Below are positions 36,290-46,149 of a stretch of DNA of 64,000 nucleotides, one piece after another; the first letter of the stretch is position 1; every line of letters starts with the position of its first letter. Below the pieces are notes generated by a model. It did no database searches. It was not told where the DNA came from and saw nothing but the letters and a program-made list of their open reading frames with translations. The stretch comes from Lonicera japonica (lineage: Eukaryota; Streptophyta; Magnoliopsida; Dipsacales; Caprifoliaceae). The translations under genes were made by a program, and so were the position numbers. The DNA lies in the NCBI GenBank assembly GCA_021464415.1, contig CM038467.1, positions 36,053,226 to 36,117,225 of the forward strand. Direction: 5' to 3'.

Positions 36290-36930
36290 TAAATATGTCT
36301 GTGAGAATATTTTCTTCTCACTCCACTAGTTTCATGAAAAAACTTGTAATTCATCTCAGTGGTGGGGTGAGTTTACTAAAATAATACAAGAACGATAAAG
36401 TTTCGTCGCTAAAATTAAAAATATTAAATAATATTAATTTTTGCATTAAAATAAAACATAATAAAAAAAATTGCACTGTTCTTAATAAATTTCATTAATT
36501 GTGATAAATACATTTTTAACAATTATCTTTGTGAATACCCAAAGTACTGCTCGTCTTTTGCTTTGATTTAATAAATACCCAAACATAATTTGGGGTTTAA
36601 TTTAGGACATATCCTTGTTCTCCTCAAAATTTGAGATTCAATATAACATAAAAGATTTTAAATTTCTTAAAGAAACAATTCATTCACAAAATTGATATGA
36701 AGAATTTTTGGGTGTTAACCCGTTGGTCTGTGATTAATTGAATGGAATGGTGAAAAAGATAATGATAAAAGTGAAGAGATCAGTAAGGTAAATAATGAAG
36801 GAGCACGATTTATCACAATTAATATTTTACTTATCATAGTAGTATATATAAACAAGAGAATAAGAACTCTTAACATGAGATTAAACAACATTGGAATAAG
36901 AACTCTTAACATGAGATTAAACAAAAATGA
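36290..36930 (-). mobile_element. Remnant of inverted-repeat element and deletion/insertion junction
   Basis: 36290-36490 matches the reverse complement of about 48420-48580, as in copy 1. After the stretch matching 3925-3945, copy 2 has unique sequence (about 36715-36805). It then briefly resumes the CGATTTATCACAATTAATATT of copy 1 and jumps to copy 1 position about 8005. A unit of about 38 bp containing AATAAGAACTCTTAACATGA is doubled at 36859-36925. Confidence 0.5.
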
Positions 36931-37049
36931 AAATTACGAGTAGTAGTATATATACAAAACTGATAATAGATATAATTTTAGATAATAAGACTAATTACAA
37001 AGAGGTGCAATTGAATCAGGCCATAAACACGAATATTGGCCAGTAAATA

Positions 37050-37891
37050 TATATATATATATATATATATAATAAGGAAAGGTTTTTTTAACCAAGGACA
37101 ATTCAATAAATCAACTCAATTAAGGGTTCAGAGGAAATTGCAAAAAGTTATCTTTTGTTTTAACCACACGATGTGATTTATTTTAAGAATCAATTCATAC
37201 CATTAAATTCTTTTGATTCTACAAAATCTCCACTTGTCAATAAAAGCATACACATATAATGATATATATTACGACACAGAATCATATACACTCAACCACA
37301 TCAACTTTCTCTCTCCTCACATTTTTAGAAAACTTTGAAAATATAATAACTTTTAAGCCAAATTTTGAAATTTAATAAAAATTATATATTTTAAACATAT
37401 TCATTGAGATCTATATAACAAGATTCATTGTGATTATAAAATTATGTAAAAAAAATATTTTTTAATAAGAATTACATATAATGAATTAATTAGAATTACT
37501 ATTCCAATTACATTCTTAATCTTTAGTAATTACAAGCCATGTATCGATATACCTGTTAACATAAATTTTGGAAGAATGAAAAACGTAACTAGAGTCCCCA
37601 AGGCTAGCTCAAGCTCTGGTTGGCTGGTCGAGAAGCCGATCTTCTTGCCAACTTTGTTACATCCAAATAAATATATCTTTAGAAATTTTTGGTAGCAAAA
37701 TATTAAATTGAATCATGTACTTTTTTTAAAATCACATCCAATAAAAAAAATTACAATAAAAAAATTCTTTGAATTCCATTCTTTTACGTGTAAGTTTTTT
37801 GAATACATCTTAAATTAGATGATGCATCCTAAACGTTTTTGATTAAAAAAAAATTAATACACCATGCCGGATGGCACGAGCATACTCTAGT
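37050..37891 (+). mobile_element. Helitron-like insertion (copy 2 only)
   Basis: About 840 bp are missing from copy 1 at about 8180. The right end reads TGCC-GGAT-GGCA, a short hairpin, then CGAGCATACT and CTAGT at 37887-37891, followed by host ATATAAAC. This fits a Helitron 3' terminus and an insertion in TA-rich DNA. The left end is buried in a (TA)n run, so a 5' TC could not be verified. There is no coding capacity. Confidence 0.42.
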
Positions 37892-38215
37892 ATATAAACA
37901 TAGCAATAATAGCTATTCTTTAATATACATAAAAAAAAAATGAGTACACGCATATATATATATATTTCACGGCAACGCAGACCCTTTTCTTTAATATATA
38001 TATATATATATATATAAATAAGATAGTTACAAACAAAGGAGAATAAACAATGTAGATAATAATCTCTCCAGCTGAGATTTTAGATGCTTTGAAGACGGAC
38101 ATGACCAAAATTGATTTTCCAAGAACATTCTAACGGTTTGTTTTGCTTTGTTTCCGTGTTACCAAAAAAATATAAATAAAATATACCTTTAATATATATA
38201 TAAAGTAGCTTTTAT

Positions 38216-38341
38216 TACACTTCGTATATGTCCAAATCTAACCCAAAAAAAAAAAGGCATACGTCGATTTGACCAGCTTTTATTACACTTGGTACATGTC
38301 CAAATGTAGCCAAAAAAAAATGGTATAGGTCGAATTGACCC
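38216..38341. repeat. Local tandem duplication of about 65 bp
   Basis: AGCTTTTATTACACTT through the ..TTTGACC/..TTGACC ends occurs twice here but once in copy 1 (about 8464-8526). It therefore arose after the segmental duplication or was lost in copy 1. Confidence 0.75.
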
Positions 38342-39449
38342 ATAATATAGGACCTGTAATTAATTCTACACCAACAGTATTAACAATATATATATAAATA
38401 AATCGACCTGTAATTATTAATTATGTTTCTCGTCTCTCAGTTTCCAAGAAAGAAAATATATGATACATTCATCACCTACTTAAAAAAGAAAAGTATTATT
38501 TACATTTCTAAATCTGTCACAAACGCCTCTTTTAAAATTTAACTAAAAATATATTTTAACACTATCTTATTTGTCACAAACACCTCCCTCTATTACTTAA
38601 TGTTAAGTGAGTACTTAACAACACACTCTCTTCGTTAGGCGAACTTTATTTGAAAAACACTCCAATCATTTATTACTTGATGTTATATAAGTTATTTCAA
38701 ACAAACTCTCTCCAAGTGGAGCGAATGTGTGCATATGTACTAACCTCTCATTAGGCGAGTCTTAGGGTAGTGTTAGTGATTAAAAATTTACCTTTTAGGA
38801 ATATTTGTAATAAGTGGGGTGTTTGTGGCAAAAATAGTGAGTGTAAATAATACCGTCCTAAAAAAAGTTTAATACACGTACGTATAGAAAATCCGCAGAT
38901 TTAAAATTCACAAATTTGAACCCTTTTTTTTGTTGATAAACCATAGAGATATGCAATAAAAAATTTCAAATTCAATAATTTGATAACTAAAGTTATCAAA
39001 TTCGAAAATCTCAAATAATCATGAATCAAAAATAAGTTCAATTCTCAATGATTCAACATGGAAACTCATATGATACCACTTGTTAGATCTTATTAGATCT
39101 AAATACTTACAAACGTTAGAATTATTCATGTTGTATCACCAATGTTGTGAAATTAAATGTCTTTTGTGGCATTTGAGTTATTTAAGATTTCATGACGAAA
39201 TAGATTATAGGTGTAGAGAGGGAATTAAGTTAGTAATTAATCTCAATTATAGATTCAATAGGTAGTTTCAAATTTTATTCACAATTAATCTTCAATAATT
39301 CTCTTAATTATCTATTAATAAAGACATATGAAAAAAAATTGTAATTCAAGCTAGAATAAAATAATTTAAAATATCATCCACGCTTAGAATTGGTAACGCA
39401 CCAATTACGGTAAATAAAACAACAAAATAATAAAATGAAAAGCCCACAC

Positions 39450-39665
39450 AGTTTACGATCTCTCTCATGGCTATATCTCACCAAGGTCAAAAAACGAAAC
39501 ACACCATATAATTACAGTCTCTATCATACAAATTTAGTTGTATATACATGATCGTTGGAGATAGCCTTAAGGATAGGTACAATTTCAATCTCATTTCTTC
39601 CCTCTTTTTTCTTTTGTGAAGATATATGATGAAAAATATGATTTTGTTTTTGATGGAAAGATGCA
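39450..39665 (+). promoter_or_regulatory. Putative promoter/5' exon block A1 (copy 2)
   Basis: Counterpart of 9640-9850: GGCTATATCTCACCAAGG, a CATATAATTA-like TATA at about 39508, and AAGGATAG|GTACAATTTC near 39575. The donor-like GTACAATTTC and the pyrimidine tract after it are conserved between the copies. Confidence 0.3.
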
Positions 39666-40324
39666 TGTTCTAAAATACACCCGTGAAATCAACTATCCAC
39701 TTACAATATAATTAAAGACATGATACATAACCTCAACCGCAACTAATTGTCGACTTTTAACCAATGTAATAAATTCATTTATTTCATTATTGTCTCGTTT
39801 ATTCATCTAATAAACTGGAAGGACTACGAAAAATAATATATTAAAATTGTAATCATGACACGTAGAAATAATCATAATTAAAAATTCAAAAATTTAATAC
39901 TATAATATAAATGAAAGTAAAGAATACGATACATTCATCTATATATAATATATCTATACATTCAATCCAGCCAATCTTAATAAATTAATTACAAATAATA
40001 ATTATTAAAATATATTACGTAACAAATCCACATCTGCCTATATTTATTTAATATATATTAAACGAATGAATGTGATATAAAGTACATGAAAAAGACAGCT
40101 TTGAGAATGCATAACCGGCATCAATTGGAAAGTCTATTAGTTTATCAGCGCACACCACCCTATCTCACAAAGTCGTTACGCCATGCTTACGTGGCACGGC
40201 AAATTGTTAAATTTAGTAGTAACCTACCAACTCAACTACTCAAGACTCGCGACTCACACTCTGGTTGCGAAACCAGAGTTTAACATACCACACAACTCAA
40301 GACTCACGTCGAAAACGAAAACCA

Positions 40325-40525
40325 CCATACAGTTTCAGACTCTCTCTCTCTCTCTCTCTCTGACGGCTATATCTCACCAGGCGTTATCTCATGATCTCAA
40401 AACAGTTACAGTCTCTCTCTCTTTGGCTGCATTACTTAAGAATAGGTACAATTTCATTTCTTCCCTCTTTTTCTTTTATGAAGATATGAAGAATATGTTT
40501 TTGTTTTTGAATGGAAAGATGATGG
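40325..40525 (+). promoter_or_regulatory. Putative promoter/5' exon block A2 (copy 2)
   Basis: Counterpart of 10880-11065, with a longer CT run (about 40342-40361) and the same AATAG|GTACAATTTC donor-like site. It could supply the leader exon spliced to 43674. Confidence 0.3.
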
Positions 40526-41461
40526 ATTATCAGGATTGTTTTTGTTTAAAATTTTGGTGTGTACCCAGATCTACTGAAGATCACAATAAGGGATTTCAAT
40601 GGAAAATCTCTATGGGTTCTACACCATAGAACAATTAGGGAATTTCCCAGGTGACAAAACCAACAATAATATCCTCTCACAGTAATAATAAAAGAAATAA
40701 ACAAAAGACTGAGTACTCTTTCCCAATCCCTTGCTTCACTACAAATTTATTTATTGTTATTAGGATAAATATACCATGTTTATTTTATATAATAGTTTTA
40801 TGTGTAAATGATTCTCTACTAGATTTGTGTTTTGTTCTCTCTCAAAAGTAAGGCTAACAAAATTAATCTGATGCAGGCATTTTTTTTTCCTTTCAATTCT
40901 CCCAAAGTAGAGCTACTTATAGGGATTTTAAATTCTTGCGAAACTGATAATGAATCATCATTATATCAAAATGAACAATTGTTGCATTAATATTAAAAGA
41001 TTCTGAATATTTAAATTCAGGCACAGTGGGGTTTAGTTTGTATCCTATTTATACCTTCTGGGTTGTAAACAAGCAATTCTCAGTACAAATTTGTATTCTT
41101 ACTTTCCAGTTGGTACCAAATGAGGTTTCTTAAAAGATTTTTCCTAATGCATTTCTAAGAATTCCTTTATTTTCTACTATGGCCATGTGTCCAACTTCCT
41201 GGTTTCTGTGGCTGATTTCTGCTCAACTGCCTGCCAATCTGCCAAACCTGTGCTCGATCTAGCTGCAGCTGCTTCTGTTCTGCGTGTTTTTTGGACTGAT
41301 TTGCTTTGTTTATATGCTACAAATATGTTTTTGCAACTGCTTTTACTTTGCCGTTTCTCCATCTGTAAAAGGGTACCATTCGGGACTCTTTTGCCTCGTT
41401 GGAGGCTGCACATTTTGTTTGTAGGATGTGTTTTATGTATCATGTATTTGCAGCATCTTAT

Positions 41462-42268
41462 CGACAACTCCTTTTTGCTATAACACTATTGGCTTCAGTG
41501 TAATTTGTGGTGCATTTATTGAAGCCCTCTTCTCTACTTCTTTTAACCACTTTGAGGTGTTCCCCTAGTTTCTTTGTTATGAACTAGGTCCTCTAGTGCT
41601 GCCAAGTGTTGTCCGGCAACGTTATTTTGGCTGAATTGATCTGTTTGGTCTTGTGATCAATCTTATAAGGGTGTATGTTGCTCCCACCTTTGCGCATGTT
41701 GTTTCCGGTTTTAGCCCAGGTTGCCCTTTCGTTTTACGGGGCCTAAGGCACTTTTTTGGCATGCATCTTTCAAGCACAAATATTTGAACAAAAGAGCAGC
41801 ATATACAGGAGATTTTATTTAAGGGGTAGTGTTGCAAATCAAAGATTTTATTACTTTTGGCAGCATATTTTATTTATGGAATTTTTTTGGGTTGTGGTAT
41901 TGTTTAATTGTCTTTGGTCTAATCATATATATTATTTTGTTATCTTAGTGTTAATTTGTGTCCTATTTATACCCACTTTGGGAGTCTTTGTAAATACACA
42001 ATTATAAATACAACTTCATATTCTGAAACTTTTTCTTGAGTTCCCCAAATATTTTGCCTCTGGTGGCAACCACTCCCCTCTGTGCCAATCAAACTTTTCC
42101 TCAATCCCCTTTGATGTTCAGTGATCACCTACAAGAAACCAATCAATCTTGACTAGCGCAACCAACAACCAATGTCAGTGGATGCAAGATTGCTGTTAAA
42201 GTAGTAGCACCAGCCTACACTCAACTCCCTAAAACAAGTGAAACTATACTAAGAGAAAAACTAAAATC
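41462..42268. other. Copy 2-specific segment
   Basis: It occupies the position of the LINE tail in copy 1. The part after 42066 recurs at 45470, so this segment was probably ancestral and was removed in copy 1. No gene is supported. Confidence 0.45.
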
Positions 42269-42345
42269 TTTTTGTGTATTACCACTCTAATCTCAAATCA
42301 ACTGTAGTACCAAATGGTTTTTCTTCAATGTCACTGGCATTACCG
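42066..42345 (+). repeat. Direct repeat flanking TIR gene copy 2, left
   Basis: GCAACCACTCCC through GGTTTTTCTTCAATGTCAC aligns with 45470-45740 in the same orientation. Only its last part survives in copy 1 (about 12935-13005). Confidence 0.85.
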
Positions 42346-43673
42346 CATCCCGTGTCTAAAAATTGAGAGAAAAACTGTATACGTGTCATGTTTCTCATCA
42401 TTTCTTCTATTTGCTTGTACTCTTCCGCACATTGAAGTTTGAAATCGTTATCCTCTTCGGGGTGAATGATTTAATATTCCTTTTCATTATTCGTAGCAAT
42501 CTTACTGAGTTCCCCTAAAATTTTGCCTTGTGGTGATGGATGCAGAAAATGAAATTGGGACTTGTCTTACTGCATCTGAAACCCAATAGTGGCAGATCTG
42601 CTTACAGAGCAATTCCGTTTCATGAATTGTGTTATTGATTTTAATTTTCATCTTTTTACAGTGGCATTCAATTTCATGTTAACTTCTCTGGTGCTTCTTT
42701 AGATTATGAGGTTGCGTTTATATCAGCTACGATTTTTTTCCATATTCTGCCTAGTGTTGGTTTTGCTTCGATCAGAAACATGAAAGGTCCTGCAAAATGA
42801 GGCTAAACTTTTTAGAGACATTTACGCCTTTAATAACTATGGGGAGCTACATCATTAATGTGAAGGACAGATCGATCTACATTTTAGCCAAACATAGCAC
42901 TAATTAGGATCCCCTGCACCATACACACGAATCAGCTGAAATTATCTCCAAAGCCCGCCTCCAATTTAGAGCTGAGAAGGATACCTTTGTATCCCCAAAA
43001 TCTTAAAAGAAAAAGCCCATGCTTCTTCCGCGGTGGGATGCTTGGGTGTATGTAGGCTTAATACTAAAGTCACCACTTTTGTTTATATTTGATATTAATG
43101 TAGCCACACTTAATGTATTAGTTCCTTTGAAATTAATGGTATGGTTCTCGTCAGGTAACATAATGTGCGCTTGCAAAGAGTTTTCTCTATGCACTTGTGT
43201 AGACATTTGGAACACATGTCAAACCTTTTCTTTTGGCAAACGATTGCTTTCATTCCCATACACTCATTAATTTGTAATGATCCACATCCCTCTGGTAGAG
43301 TAATGTGCTGGCCCTTGGCTTGTATGCGGGTTCAATGAACGTAAAATACAACTTGGGCAAGCCAAGCCATTTTCGGTGAGAATCAGTAATGCTATACAAT
43401 TTGTATTATCTTGTTCACATCAAGACTATTAGAGTATGACTTTCGTTTTTTGACAGACTCCTTTTTCTTTTAAATTCTCTATGATTCAGTGAATGGTCAG
43501 TCCTCACCCTATAATGGCATTGTATTTCCTATGAATTAATATATTAAACCTCCCCCAAACCCTCCTAATGAGAGAAGAAAATGGGATACTGTAACATCAC
43601 TTTTGAAGTGTTTCCTTCACGATTTCTTTTTCTATTGTTTTCTTATATGTGACTCTCATTCGATCCCTTGCAG

Positions 43674-44560
43674 ATTGACACCATTTTCTGCTAGTAGCGG
43701 TGGAGCTTGACTTTCTGAATTCTTCAACAATTCATCTCTTGGAGCTTTGTCCAATATGGCTGGTGTGAGTTCTCAAGCTCTCCCTCTTTTACCTGGATGT
43801 AGCTCCCATATCTCCATGATTTTCAAGGATGATACGGGTACTTTTTCCGATCGCCTTATTGCTGATTTGAGGCAAGCAGGATTACTTACACTCCAAGGCA
43901 ACCAAATGATAGATAGTATCCAACAGTCCAACATTTGCATAATCATCTTCTCTGATGGCCTTTTTTCTTCCAAAGGGCACCTAGATGAGTTTGTCAAGAT
44001 CCTTGATTTCTATGGACCCTCAAGGATGGTACCTGTCTACTATAACGTGGACCGTTCCGATGTTAGGCATCAATTGGGAAGTGTTGGAGATGCTTTTTCT
44101 GTATTTGAAATGGGAAACGAGGATGATGTAAGCCCATTGCGAGAAGCACTCAAGAAAGTAGTAAATATCCCAGGTTACAACGTTGGAAATGTGGCTAATG
44201 GGTAATTTCCTCGTATCTCATGCTCTCTGCCCTGGATATTCCTTCTTGTGCATAATTAATTTTTTTTTCCTTTATTTTTTGGTTCTTAAGAAGACTAGAA
44301 GAGTATTTCTAAATATATTAAAATCAGAAAATTAAGGGGCATCAGAAAAGACCGACCTGTACAACTGTATTTTGGTTATAACATCATGATCCTTCCTTAT
44401 GTCTATGATCTGCAGGAGTCAATCAAAACAAGGGCTAATAGAGAAGATTGTAAGGGAGATGAAAGATAAAGTGAATCGCGTAGTCTGTCCCCCCAAGCCA
44501 CTAGCCATTGGACTTGATTCTCGTGCCAATCCCCTTAATCGTTGGATGAAAGATGCTTGA
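43674..44560 (+). CDS. TIR-domain (TIR-only) protein, copy 2, two exons
   Basis: Start ATG is at 43756 after a 5' UTR from the acceptor at 43672-43673. Exon 1 ends at 44201; intron 44202-44415 begins GTAATTTCC and ends TGATCTGCAG, phase 2; exon 2 runs 44416-44560 (TGA). The 196-residue product has beta-A ISMIFKDDTG (19-28), SNICIIIFSDGLFSS (58-72), HLDEFVKIL with E78 at the NADase catalytic position, VPVYYNVDRSDVRHQLGS (92-109) and LREALKKV. Exon 2 then reads KQGLIEKIVREMKDKVN and PLAIGLDSRANP, the usual linker into an NB-ARC domain, but stops at RWMKDA. No NB-ARC or LRR follows, so it is TIR-only. The BB-loop LxRGxxI and the SRW tryptophan are missing, so activity is uncertain. If the intron is retained, a stop occurs one codon into it. 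Confidence 0.78.
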
Positions 44561-45469
44561 CCAACATTATCTGTTTGGCCTCTCCCTTTATATATGTATA
44601 TTTATGTTTAGAATTGAGAAGACAAAGCTAAACCAGTTTCGACCCAGAAGTTTTGCTAATCTTGAAACTTTTTGAAGGTTTTCAGTTTCTTTGTAAATGT
44701 TAGTACTTTGTCATGTCGGCCTGATAATTTGGTACAAAGGAGGATAATGGGTGGGATGTTTTGATGAATGAATTGTATCCTGCTCGCTAGGAAAGAAAGA
44801 AGAGCAACATATATAAGTTAAGATTTTACTGTTTGCAGCATGGAAGCAGAATACCTTGGTATTATTTATCAATGAATTGAATTATGGATATTCATTTCTT
44901 TCTCTATGAGAGAAATTAGGCAACCTTAATATCTTTATTTTCTTTGGAAACTCTTTGTAGTCTCCTCTACATAGTAATTAAAATTTTCGCACATAATACA
45001 TAGACAGGCTTCCTCATTGATTTACCGTGTTCCTGGAGTAATACACTGACCATTGAACTAGAAGCAACTCAGGTAGGTAGTTACAAGCAGTTGGTATAAG
45101 TGATGTATTTGTTTACATCGCCAAGAGCAATAGGAACTCTTTGACACCTAACGGCATGTCTAATCCTCAAGTCTTCCATGGAAAACAAACATCAAAAGCA
45201 CAACAAAAGGGATTCATGGCAGTTCTATGCCAAAGCCTTTGGTTTACTTCAAGAAGATTGTGCATAGGTCTATTGTTGTATGCTTGTTTGAGATTTTATG
45301 CTGCTTGAAGGTCTTCTTTTGGTTTGTATAGGCCCTTTTCCTTGTATTGATATGACTTCTTCTAATATAGAACACTGGTGGACTCCTGGGGCCATAGCGT
45401 GCTCCGGTGGCATAGTTGATTGTAGATATCATGGACGCGAGTTGCAGGATACCAGGCCGAGGAACCCAG
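44561..45469 (+). other. 3' flank of TIR gene copy 2
   Basis: Likely 3' UTR at first. Bases 44411-44964 have no counterpart in copy 1, which joins 44410 directly to 44965. No further NB-ARC motifs (P-loop, kinase 2, GLPL) were found downstream in any frame I read. Homology with copy 1 ends at about 45030. Confidence 0.5.
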
Positions 45470-45740
45470 GCAACCACTCCCTTCTGTCCCAATCAAAATT
45501 TTCCTCAATACCCTTTGATGTTCAATGATCAGCTACGAGAAACCAATCAATCTTGACCAGCGCAACCAACCACCAGTGTTGGTGGATGCGTGATTGCTGT
45601 TAGAATGGAAGCACCAGCCTACACTCAACTCCCTAAAACAAGTGCAACCAAGAGAGAAACTAAAATCTTTGTGTCTTGTCACTCTATTCTCAAATGTAGT
45701 ACCAAATGGTTTTTCTTCAATGTCACAAGCACTACGTATT
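45470..45740 (+). repeat. Direct repeat flanking TIR gene copy 2, right
   Basis: Same sequence family and orientation as 42066-42345, about 3.4 kb away, with the whole TIR gene between them. The ORFs crossing it differ between the two copies. Confidence 0.85.
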
Positions 45741-46149
45741 TAATTTTATTGTTTTCTTTAAAACAAAATAAAATAACCGTCATAAAAATAAAATAACTAT
45801 TATTACTCGACTAAGTAACAATTATCTTTTGATAAGATGTGAGTAACCAATTGAACTAGCATACTTTAATGAAATCAAAGGAGAAACAGAGAACTATTCC
45901 AAATTAAAACAAGTTTCAAAGCACAGCAAAATCTTCAAAAAGCTATGTATATGTTTATATATCTATACTAATTATAAAAATGTGATTGAGGTAGTAGATT
46001 TGAACTTTTATCAATTTGTTAGGATTAAATTATACTCTAATTTTTAAATTTTTTTAGTTAAAATTCTACTCTAGTTGATCTTTTGTTTATGAATAATTCT
46101 ACTCAAAATTCTACTCTATTTGGTTTTTGTTCGAATTAAAATAGTATTT

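Larger units (their letters stand above)
32290..45030. repeat. Segmental duplication, copy 2
   Basis: Counterpart of 1-15155. It starts within the satellite array and ends in the TIR gene's 3' flank. Segments private to this copy include about 37050-37891 (Helitron-like), a local duplication at 38216-38341 and 41462-42268. The region corresponding to copy 1 bases 3975-8005 is absent, and a small unique patch (about 36715-36805) sits at that point. Confidence 0.93.

Noticed and set aside
44561..45470. Continuation of the TIR gene into NB-ARC
   Set aside because: No P-loop, kinase-2 or GLPL motif was seen in any frame, and the third locus shares the same stop.
45244..45492. 82-residue minus-strand ORF with a proline/arginine-rich segment
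   Set aside because: Overlaps a non-coding direct repeat and an opposing ORF; no domain recognised.
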